From positions 1 through 15,779 of the forward strand of contig JAEYNZ010000054.1 of NCBI GenBank assembly GCA_023412195.1: DNA of 15,779 nt. Direction: 5' to 3'. The notes beneath the pieces are model-generated. The model ran no database searches and was not told the DNA's origin. It worked only from the letters and a program-made list of their open reading frames with translations. Numbering within the stretch: position 1 is the stretch's first letter; each line of letters starts with the position of its first letter. Made by a program: the position numbers and the translations under genes. This DNA is from Bacteroidota bacterium. Lineage in GTDB: Bacteria; Bacteroidota; Bacteroidia; Bacteroidales; Prolixibacteraceae. Positions 6,323-12,899 of the stretch are shown here, piece by piece.

Positions 6323-6659
6323 TAGGATGAATGCATAATTAATTTTGTTCAAAGTAGCGGGTTTCTGGCTGCGGGTTAAGAGCATGCTATCCGGACAGGC
6401 AGGCGGGTATGCTATGCGGGAGGAGGGCTGCGGGATGTTAGCAGCTTGAGAAGACAGAAGAGTTGCTGATTTGCTTGTTGCATGTTACCGGATGCCTGTT
6501 AGTTCATGCTGTGCGGATTATTGTGATCTGAAGGACGTTTCTGTGCAAAATCTTTTACCTGTGACTTTCCACTTACAGCTTATGGCTTTTCTCTTGCAGC
6601 TAATACTAATAGAGTAAAGAATTGTTATATTGATGAGGTTAAATGTTAATTAATTTTGA
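6323..6659. other. Intergenic region between divergent transporter and App1-like gene
   Basis: No gene or RNA is visible. A GC-rich patch with CAGGCAGGCGGG lies near 6395. Close to the downstream gene, TAATTTTG (6651-6658) matches the Bacteroidota -7 consensus TAnnTTTG with a TTG 18 nt upstream (6630-6632). Its predicted transcription start would fall a few bases inside the reading frame that begins at 6660, so either the box is accidental or that gene starts further in. Confidence 0.3.
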
Positions 6660-7799
6660 ATGTTATCATTAAAAAAATATCTTCTGGCTGTAGCCTACAA
6701 CATAAAGGTGAAGTTTTCACTTTTCAGGTTAAGAGTTGGAAAGAAGCTCAGGTTGATACGTACGGTTATGATCATGCCTTACCAGGGTTTTGGCAATAAA
6801 GATGAAATATTCTTCCTGGGGAGGGTGCTGCGTGACAGAGGTGTAGGGCTTTCAACACTGGAAGACAGCCGCTGGAAAAATTTCAGCCGGATGTACAAGC
6901 GGTTTATGACATGGGAGATTCCATACGTACAGGTTAAAGCCACTTTAGGGAATGTTACAGAACTGGTAACAACAGATGGCGACGGGTATTTTGAATTCAG
7001 GTTTAATCCTGAGGAACCTGAAGAGGTTTCAGTACCGTGGCAGGAAATAAAACTTGAACTCATCAATAGGGTTGCAGTCAGTGCAGAAAGAGTTACCGCC
7101 AGCAACCGTATATTTATTGCATCAAAAAACGTGGAGTTTGGAATTATATCTGATATTGATGATACCATTGTTCCTACAGGAGCTACACGAATGTGGGAAA
7201 TGATTAAAACAACCTTTTTCGGGAATGCCCATACAAGAGTTCCTTTTCCAGGTGTGTCGGCATTCTATCAGGCATTGGCAAAAGGGTCTGCCGGCAAGGT
7301 CGACAATCCTTTTTTTTATGTTTCGAGTTCACCCTGGAACCTGTATGATTTTCTTATGGAGTTCATGCAGATACATAAAATACCCCAGGGCCCACTAATG
7401 TTGAGGGATATAGGACTTTCGCGCGAATACTTTTTTTCGGGAAGCCATACTGAACATAAACGCACACAAGTGGAAAGAATTTTTAAGATTATCAGCAACA
7501 TCCCCTTTATCCTGATTGGCGATTCAGGTCAGCATGATGCTGAAATCTATCACCAGGTGATAAAAGATTTCCCTGGGAGGGTAAAAATGGTGTACATCCG
7601 GGATGTACATCCTGTTAATCACAATAAAGTTATAAAAATTGCTGAAGAGATTAAAAAACTGGGCGTGGAGATGATGCTGGTTAAAGATACGGTTGAAGCA
7701 GCGCGTCATGCTGCATCGCATGACTGGATAGTTGAAAGCGATATCTGGGAGGTGGCCGAAGAGAAGAGGGTAGAGGAGGACGGAAGTTTAGTGGTTTGA
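6660..7799 (+). CDS. App1/DUF2183-family phosphatase-like protein, paralogue 1
   Basis: This 379-residue protein belongs to the family named after yeast App1, a Mg2+-dependent phosphatidate phosphatase of the HAD fold. The HAD motifs are visible: DIDDT (165-169) with the nucleophile D165 and acid D167, and VSSSPWNLYD (221-230). A lysine region lies around K267, and GDSGQHD (287-293) supplies the final acidic residue. An N-terminal module contains MPYQGFGNKDEIFFLGRV (39-56) and a small beta region with VTTDGDGYFEFRF (103-115), reminiscent of carboxypeptidase-regulatory-like folds. There is no signal peptide. Bacterial substrates are not well established; phosphatidate is only a family-based guess. 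A close paralogue follows 233 nt downstream in the same direction. The start is supported by a similar basic N-terminal extension in that paralogue. Confidence 0.85.
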   Translation: MLSLKKYLLAVAYNIKVKFSLFRLRVGKKLRLIRTVMIMPYQGFGNKDEIFFLGRVLRDRGVGLSTLEDSRWKNFSRMYKRFMTWEIPYVQVKATLGNVTELVTTDGDGYFEFRFNPEEPEEVSVPWQEIKLELINRVAVSAERVTASNRIFIASKNVEFGIISDIDDTIVPTGATRMWEMIKTTFFGNAHTRVPFPGVSAFYQALAKGSAGKVDNPFFYVSSSPWNLYDFLMEFMQIHKIPQGPLMLRDIGLSREYFFSGSHTEHKRTQVERIFKIISNIPFILIGDSGQHDAEIYHQVIKDFPGRVKMVYIRDVHPVNHNKVIKIAEEIKKLGVEMMLVKDTVEAARHAASHDWIVESDIWEVAEEKRVEEDGSLVV

Positions 7800-7920
7800 A
7801 TGTTTCATAGGACAGGATGTAAAGAAATCCAAGGAGGATTATGTGATCGTTTAGAAGTTCATCTTGTTCTGCGGAATTAGGGTCGGTTATGTTCAGAAAA
7901 TGTGTCATTCAATCTCATGT

Positions 7921-8013
7921 AAACATTTTGTCTTTCTGATTCAGGTAGTTAATGTTGGTTGTGCCTTATAGTGTCATAACATTCATGCCCATCTTCTGCA
8001 AACATTTTATCTT
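7921..8013 (+). repeat. Imperfect direct repeat upstream of the second App1-like gene
   Basis: AAACATTTTGTCTT (7921-7934) and AAACATTTTATCTT (8000-8013) match at 13 of 14 positions. Both are preceded by an ATTCA(A)T...CATG-like phrase. The second copy ends 19 nt before the start codon at 8033. It could be a regulatory element or a trace of local duplication; no consensus promoter is recognisable. Confidence 0.3.
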
Positions 8014-8032
8014 GGTACCATGTTAATTTTTC

Positions 8033-9082
8033 ATGTCGAAAATCCGAAAAAGAATACATAAGGCAGAGAACCATTTTGACAGCGTGAAGTTGAGAATTAA
8101 AAAAGTGCTGGGCCTGTTCGATCGTGTTATCATCTTCCCATACCGGGGTTATGGTACAGGAAATAAAGTCTGGTTAAAGGGCCGTGTTCTTGAAATTGAA
8201 GATATCATTCACACCGATGATAAGCATCCCAATACATTTTGGTACAACTTAAGAAAGATATGGAAGCGATTCGAAAGTGATGAGATTCCGGGAGCAGAGA
8301 TCGAAGGTGAAATTCAGGGGATCAAAGCAAGTTCAGTGACAAATGATGATGGGTATTTTAATCTGGAGTTTGAAGGCCCGGCCGACTGGCAACTTCATGA
8401 TGGATGGCATACAGTTAAGCTGAAAATCACAAACATCCCTTTTGATATAAAACATGAGAATGAAGCCGAAGGGAAAGTTTTTATCAGTAACAGCCGCGAC
8501 AGGTACGGTATAATTTCCGATGTGGATGATACCATTGTTAAATCGGCAGCTGTGAACCCAATCCGCAAGCTACAGATCATGCTTACACAGAATGCTGAAA
8601 ACAGGGTGCCATTTGAAGGTGTGAAAGAGCTTTACACAATGCTGCACCAGGATGGTAAAAATCCGTTGTTTTTTGTATCTGGATGTTCCTGGAATCTTTA
8701 TGATTTGCTGGAAAGTTTCTGTTCTCATCATAAAATCCCTCCGGCGCCTTTTTTTCTGCGCGATCTGGGTCTGCGCCCTGACCAGTGGCTTAAGCAGGAT
8801 ACAAGTCTATATAAAAAGGAATATATTGATCACATTTTGAAAATTTTTAACCACCTTCAATTCATACTGATCGGGGACAGTGGTCAGAAGGACCCGGAGA
8901 TTTACAGGGATATTTGTGAAGAATTCCCCGGCCGAATAAAGGCAATTTATATCAGACATGTTGATTCTGAAAAAAGGAAGAAGCAACTGGAGCAATGGTC
9001 AGAGCAGATGGATGTTCCTTTCGTTATAACAGAGAATTCAGAAGATGCCTTGCAGCACGCAAAAGAAAATAATTGGTTGTGA
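8033..9082 (+). CDS. App1/DUF2183-family phosphatase-like protein, paralogue 2
   Basis: The 349-residue paralogue keeps the whole layout of its upstream neighbour: FPYRGYGTGNKVWLKGRV (35-52), a small beta region with SVTNDDGYFNLEF (101-113), and the catalytic DVDDT (163-167). VSGCSWNLYD (215-224), lysines K261/K262, and GDSGQKD (281-287) complete the HAD set. It differs by a cysteine in motif II (SGCSW against SSSPW) and by a shorter tail without the acidic C-terminus of paralogue 1. It has no signal peptide or membrane segment, so it should act in the cytoplasm or on the inner face of the membrane. The ATG at 8033 gives an N-terminus that matches the first copy. An ancient tandem duplication is likely, with divergence enough for separate substrates or partners. 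Confidence 0.86.
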   Translation: MSKIRKRIHKAENHFDSVKLRIKKVLGLFDRVIIFPYRGYGTGNKVWLKGRVLEIEDIIHTDDKHPNTFWYNLRKIWKRFESDEIPGAEIEGEIQGIKASSVTNDDGYFNLEFEGPADWQLHDGWHTVKLKITNIPFDIKHENEAEGKVFISNSRDRYGIISDVDDTIVKSAAVNPIRKLQIMLTQNAENRVPFEGVKELYTMLHQDGKNPLFFVSGCSWNLYDLLESFCSHHKIPPAPFFLRDLGLRPDQWLKQDTSLYKKEYIDHILKIFNHLQFILIGDSGQKDPEIYRDICEEFPGRIKAIYIRHVDSEKRKKQLEQWSEQMDVPFVITENSEDALQHAKENNWL

Positions 9083-9217
9083 AAATAATTAAGAGTTACG
9101 AGTAGTGAGTGAATTTGTGTCTGTGCCTGCAGGTAAACAAGGATTCAGCTACATGTTTGAATACAGTGAAGTCCAGTCAGGCATGCCTAAGTTGGAAGCC
9201 TGCCCTGGCTGCTGATT

Positions 9218-10210
9218 TCAGTGACCATTCAGGTGGTTTTTCTTATTCATGCCTGCATAATGCCGGGAGTAATTTGAACCACTGAGACCCAAGCGTTCTC
9301 CCGTTCCGACCATTGAAGTAACATGCCTGTCGGGGAGTGTTTCGGCATTGATTACTGCACCAAGCATAATGATGAAACCTGTTAGGTAAAACCAAAGCAG
9401 CAAAATAATAACGGCTGCGATACTGCCGTAGGTTGCGTTATAATCCCCGAAATTATCGACATACAGGGTGAAAAGCAGGGAGCCGCCGATCCATAAAACA
9501 GTGGCTGCAATGGCACCTGGGTTCAGCCACCTGAAATCGCTGCCCCTGTTGGGTGCAACTTTATAAATCATTTCAAGGACGAAATAAACGATTCCCGCCA
9601 GTATTACCCATCTGAGGAGGCCAAGGACAGTCTTCAGAACCGGAGGAAGGCCCAGGCTGTCGATAAATGCCGGAAAAGCCATAACAAATGCTATGCTAAG
9701 GAGACCGGCCACAATAATGCCTAAAGTAAATAACAGGATAATTGCTTTTTTTATAATAAAGCCTCGTTCATCTTTTTCATGATAAGCAATATTTACTCCG
9801 TCGAACATGGCACTGGTTCCTTTGCTTGCACTCCATAAACTAAGTAAAATACTTATTACAAGGCTCCATCCAAGAGTACCTGATGATTGTCCAGCTGTTT
9901 GCAGGAGAATATTGGATACAAGGCCATACGCTTCAGAAGGCAATACATTGGCAGCTTCATTCAGATGCTGTTCAGCCTGAGAAACATCAACCACCAATCC
10001 ATATATAGAAACAACAGCCGCAATGCCAGGAAATAATGCAAGGAAAAAGAAAAAGGCAATTCCGGCTGAGATAATGGATACATTGTCTTCATTAATGCGC
10101 TTAAAGATCCGCTTTACCTGATTTTTTCTGCTTTCCAGGGGAGGTATTCCTGGTTCAGGTACACGAAATCCTGTTTTGGTTCTGTCCTGTGTGTATTTTG
10201 GGTTATCCAT
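9218..10210 (-). CDS. YihY/BrkB-family integral membrane protein
   Basis: The 330-residue protein has the multi-helix signature of the YihY/BrkB family (once misnamed ribonuclease BN). It starts with a cytoplasmic basic stretch (29-44). The first helix block AGIAFFFFLALFPGIAA is at 49-65 and the strongly conserved LWSASKGTSAMFDGVNIAYHE at 125-145. Hydrophobic helices follow at about 152-180 and 194-215. The closing pair is WLNPGAIAATVLWIGGSLLF (228-247) and YGSIAAVIILLLWFYLTGFIIMLGAVINAE (261-290). About six transmembrane segments are expected. The function is not firmly known; family members have been discussed as transporters or lipid-related proteins. It converges with the App1-like pair, 135 nt apart, where I see no strong terminator. 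The C-terminal 40 residues are polar and low in conservation-like features. Confidence 0.88.
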   Translation of the reverse strand: MDNPKYTQDRTKTGFRVPEPGIPPLESRKNQVKRIFKRINEDNVSIISAGIAFFFFLALFPGIAAVVSIYGLVVDVSQAEQHLNEAANVLPSEAYGLVSNILLQTAGQSSGTLGWSLVISILLSLWSASKGTSAMFDGVNIAYHEKDERGFIIKKAIILLFTLGIIVAGLLSIAFVMAFPAFIDSLGLPPVLKTVLGLLRWVILAGIVYFVLEMIYKVAPNRGSDFRWLNPGAIAATVLWIGGSLLFTLYVDNFGDYNATYGSIAAVIILLLWFYLTGFIIMLGAVINAETLPDRHVTSMVGTGERLGLSGSNYSRHYAGMNKKNHLNGH

Positions 10211-10266
10211 TTCTGTATGCGTTAAATATTGCGCTACGAATATCTTGTTGGATTTTCTCTTACCTG

Positions 10267-10324
10267 CTGATTAATCGCAGCCTAAAATGCAACATTTCGG
10301 AGAAAGAAAATGTTCGGTAATCAG
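10267..10324 (-). promoter_or_regulatory. Nested inverted repeats upstream of the YihY/BrkB gene
   Basis: The 374-nt gap between this gene and lacI (10211-10584) holds no gene. In it, CTGATTA (10267-10273) pairs with TAATCAG (10318-10324) and encloses AACATTT (10291-10297) paired with AAATGTT (10308-10314). On the minus strand this would be a two-tier hairpin ending 57 nt before the membrane-protein start. A separate small hairpin GCCTGA/TCAGGC occurs at 10359-10375. No TAnnTTTG box is visible. A regulatory role is only a possibility. Confidence 0.25.
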
Positions 10325-10584
10325 ACAGCAATTTGCACGGTATAGAAATTATCTCAGGGCCTGAAATTATCAGGCAATTTTATTGATCATCCCGTTGAAG
10401 ATGAAGTGATGGAAGCGAATTGAAAAGATCCAGTATAACCTTCCTGATAATCCGAGTGGTCTGAAAGCGGATGTCTGGTAAAGTTTGCTGTTTTAGCAGA
10501 TGGTAACTTTTGTTCACTTAATTTACTTTAATTTGAAACAAAGCAAAACATGAAGGGTTGCCCAGGTTATAAAGTTATTGTGAT

Positions 10585-11619
10585 TTATGTTTTTATTTCT
10601 GCACCCTTTTTCAGAGATGATTTCCTGATAATAAGCTGAGTTGGCAGAACGACATTCTGTCTGTAGGTTCCGCCATTTTCGATCCACTTAAAGAACAGCT
10701 TTGCAGCTTCCTGGCCCATCTGAAATGTGGGATGAGTGACTGACGTAAGAGCAGGTTCAACAACTGTGGCGTGGAATTCATCCGTAAATCCGACAAGAGC
10801 TATGTCATCAGGAATTTTAAAACCCTGCCTTTTTATTTCCTTCATGGCGGCAAATGCGACGGTATCGTTAATTCCAAATATAGCGTCAGGTTTATTTTGA
10901 AGATTTAAAAGTTTATTGGCAGCTAAAGTAGCATCTTCGGTATTCAGTTTGCACTCAACAAACAGTTCCGACTGATAAGGAAGACCGTATTGCTGCAGAC
11001 CTGCAAGATACCCGTCTTTCCTGTTCTTTGAAATATTGAGATGCTTTGGCCCCGATATATAGGCAATCCGCCTGCACCCGTTCTCATAAAAGTGCCGGAT
11101 GATGCTGATAACAGCTTCACGGCCATCGACTGTAACTGTGGGTACCTGCAACTGTTCGCATACCCGGTCAAAAAATATAAGTGGAATATCATCATCGATT
11201 AGTTGCTGGAAGTGGCTGAAATAACTGGTTTCCTGGCTCAGGCAAACGATCAGTCCATCGACGCGGGTTTTGAGGAGGTTTTCTACCGATTCTGCTTCTT
11301 TGGTAAAAGATTCATTGGATGAAGAAATAACAATATAATATCCTTTTTCCTTTGCAACAGATTCGATCCCTGAAATAATGGATGAATAGAAATGGGTTAC
11401 AATATCAGGGACGATCACACCAATCATTTTGGTTTGCTGTTTAAGAAGTCCCATAGCTAGTGGATTGGGAGCATAATTTTTGAGCCGGGCAACTTCCTGA
11501 ATTTTTCTGGTAAGTTCAGGACTGATATCAGGATGATTTTTAAGCGCCCTGGAAACTGTTGAAATGGACACTCCCAGTTCAATTGCCAAATCTTTTAACG
11601 ATATGTGATGCCTTCTCAT
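10585..11619 (-). CDS. LacI-family transcriptional regulator
   Basis: The 344-residue protein has the classic LacI/PurR layout. The N-terminal helix-turn-helix is ISLKDLAIELGVSISTVSRAL (6-26), with the hinge helix at about 52-60 (NPLAMGLLKQ). A periplasmic-binding-protein-like sensor domain runs from MIGVIVPDIVTHFYSSIISG (65-84) to the C-terminus. Sensor landmarks include FFDRV (149-153), ISGPKHL (188-194), GINDTVAFAAM (249-259) and ALVGFTDE (274-281). Such proteins bind palindromic operators and release or bind DNA on recognising a sugar or sugar phosphate. It is transcribed away from the epimerase/kinase/fucosidase cluster with a 222-nt shared intergenic region, which suggests it controls that cluster and itself. 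Its ligand is unknown; an L-galactose- or L-fucose-related compound is the natural guess from context. Confidence 0.93.
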   Translation of the reverse strand: MRRHHISLKDLAIELGVSISTVSRALKNHPDISPELTRKIQEVARLKNYAPNPLAMGLLKQQTKMIGVIVPDIVTHFYSSIISGIESVAKEKGYYIVISSSNESFTKEAESVENLLKTRVDGLIVCLSQETSYFSHFQQLIDDDIPLIFFDRVCEQLQVPTVTVDGREAVISIIRHFYENGCRRIAYISGPKHLNISKNRKDGYLAGLQQYGLPYQSELFVECKLNTEDATLAANKLLNLQNKPDAIFGINDTVAFAAMKEIKRQGFKIPDDIALVGFTDEFHATVVEPALTSVTHPTFQMGQEAAKLFFKWIENGGTYRQNVVLPTQLIIRKSSLKKGAEIKT

Positions 11620-11638
11620 TTCTTAGTGAGATGAATTA

Positions 11639-11646
11639 CAAATGTA
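11639..11646 (-). promoter_or_regulatory. Candidate -7 box of the lacI promoter
   Basis: On the minus strand the bases read TACATTTG, a match to the Bacteroidota -7 consensus TAnnTTTG. It is 19 nt from the start codon at 11619, giving a short leader. No convincing -33 element is present. The box sits within ATTACA-AA-TGTAAT (11635-11648), a 6+2+6 inverted repeat, so autorepression by the encoded protein is possible. Confidence 0.35.
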
Positions 11647-11684
11647 ATATTTTGATTTTACTATGTATGAAGAGGCGTACTTGC

Positions 11685-11692
11685 TAAATTTG
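11685..11692 (+). promoter_or_regulatory. Candidate -7 box of the epimerase cluster promoter
   Basis: TAAATTTG matches TAnnTTTG on the plus strand. The expected -33 TTG is not at the usual distance, which lowers confidence. If used, it would give a 5' leader of about 140 nt that contains the palindromes at 11742-11769 and the inverted repeat at 11780-11830. Confidence 0.3.
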
Positions 11693-11741
11693 TAAATGTC
11701 TTTTTTCGGAGTTTTTTATGTTCTTCGGCATGTTTTTCTTC

Positions 11742-11769
11742 ATGCAAAGCTTTGCGGAAACCTTTGCAT
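11742..11769. promoter_or_regulatory. Candidate LacI-type operator (GCAAAGCTTTGC palindrome plus extra half-site)
   Basis: GCAAAGCTTTGC at 11744-11755 is a perfect 12-bp palindrome, the kind of symmetric site LacI-family dimers bind. Another half-site, CTTTGCAT at 11762-11769, forms an 8-bp inverted repeat with ATGCAAAG at 11742-11749. Three related half-sites in 28 bp, between a LacI gene and its divergent neighbour, make this the best operator candidate in the window. The centre is GC instead of the more usual CG. Confidence 0.45.
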
Positions 11770-11779
11770 TAAAAACCAG

Positions 11780-11830
11780 TTTTCAGCTTGTTGTACAAGT
11801 GAAAAAGAAGGGTCATCTTTGAGCTGAAAA
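11780..11830 (+). promoter_or_regulatory. Leader inverted repeat ending 11 nt before the epimerase start
   Basis: TTTTCAGCT (11780-11788) and AGCTGAAAA (11822-11830) are perfect 9-bp complements around a 33-nt interior. The interior itself begins with part of a second symmetric element, CTTGT-TGT-ACAAG (11787-11799). In mRNA the stem would lie right before the ribosome-binding area of the ATG at 11842, so it could affect translation. It could equally be part of a protein-binding site. Confidence 0.35.
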
Positions 11831-11841
11831 TATAATTACAA

Positions 11842-12822
11842 ATGAAAAAACGAATCGTAGTAACAGGTGCTGGTGGATTTATTGCAGGCCATCTGTCAAG
11901 AAAATTAGCTGATATGGGTCATCATGTCCGGGCAGTTGACAAAAAACCGCTTACAGAATGGTACCAGGTGCATGATGATTGTGAGAATCTGGTACTTGAT
12001 CTGAATCTAAAAGAGAATTGTTATTCGGCAGTGAATGGATTTCATGAAGTTTTTAACCTGGCTGCAGATATGGGTGGGATGGGATTTATAGAAAATCATA
12101 AAGCCGACTGCATGCTGAGTGTACTAATCAATACGCATATGCTGATGGCTGCCCGCGATGTTGGAATTACACGGTACTTTTATGCATCTTCGGCCTGTGT
12201 ATACAACGGAGATAAGCAAACTGACACGAATAATCCGGGATTAAAGGAAGCTGATGCTTATCCGGCTCTGGCAGAAGACGGATATGGCTGGGAAAAATTG
12301 TTCTCGGAAAGGATGTGCCGTCACTTTATGGAGGATTATGGAATAGTGACCCGAGTTGCGCGATTCCATAATGTTTTTGGCCCATATGGAACTTACGATG
12401 GAGGCAGGGAAAAAGCACCGGCAGCGATATGCAGAAAAGTTCTGGAGGCAGAGTTGTATGGGAAGGATGAAATTGTCATCTGGGGAGATGGTGAACAGAC
12501 CCGTTCCTTTATGTACATCGATGAATGTGTGGAAGGTATATTGAAAATCATGTACAGTGACATTGATGAACCCATTAACCTGGGCAGCGATGAAATGGTC
12601 TCAATAAACCAGCTTGTCGATATAGTTGAAAACATTGCGGGTTTTAAACTGAAACGATCTTACGATTTAAGTGCTCCAAAAGGAGTCCGTGGGCGGAACA
12701 GCGATAATACATTAATTAAAGAGTACTTAAACTGGGCACCTTCCTATCCGCTAAAGGACGGGATGAAAAAAACATACAACTGGATTAAGGAACAGATGCT
12801 GGAAGGAACGAAACACTATTAG
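11842..12822 (+). CDS. gme: GDP-mannose 3,5-epimerase homologue (extended SDR)
   Basis: The family converts GDP-D-mannose to GDP-L-galactose (and GDP-L-gulose) by double epimerisation through a keto intermediate. This 326-residue protein starts with the NAD-binding motif TGAGGFIAGH (8-17). It closely follows the plant enzyme in its diagnostic blocks: NLAADMGGMGFI (72-83), FYASSACVY (113-121), DGYGWEK (146-152), GRE-KAPAA (188-195), WGDGEQTRSFMYIDECVEG (214-232), and GVRGRNSDNTLIKE (281-294). The catalytic set as I recall it for the Arabidopsis enzyme (C145, Y174, K178, K217) corresponds to C119, Y148, K152 and K191 here, all at a constant offset of 26. That argues for true GME chemistry rather than a generic epimerase. 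It is the first gene of a three-gene cluster, 77 nt before the next. The ATG at 11842 is right for the Rossmann motif. Confidence 0.88.
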   Translation: MKKRIVVTGAGGFIAGHLSRKLADMGHHVRAVDKKPLTEWYQVHDDCENLVLDLNLKENCYSAVNGFHEVFNLAADMGGMGFIENHKADCMLSVLINTHMLMAARDVGITRYFYASSACVYNGDKQTDTNNPGLKEADAYPALAEDGYGWEKLFSERMCRHFMEDYGIVTRVARFHNVFGPYGTYDGGREKAPAAICRKVLEAELYGKDEIVIWGDGEQTRSFMYIDECVEGILKIMYSDIDEPINLGSDEMVSINQLVDIVENIAGFKLKRSYDLSAPKGVRGRNSDNTLIKEYLNWAPSYPLKDGMKKTYNWIKEQMLEGTKHY

Positions 12823-12899
12823 TATAGAATGTATTTTTTCTTCGTCATGATATTCATATTTAAGTTTTCATGTGAAGAATAAAATGTAGAATTTGATTC

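Noticed and set aside
9179..9188. AGGCATGCCT palindrome as a bidirectional terminator between convergent genes
   Set aside because: A ten-base self-complementary sequence without a loop or T-runs is too weak to support a terminator call.
10359..10375. GCCTGA/TCAGGC hairpin followed by AATTTT as a plus-strand terminator
   Set aside because: The genes on either side are on the minus strand, so no plus-strand transcript needs to end here, and on the minus strand the T-run is absent.
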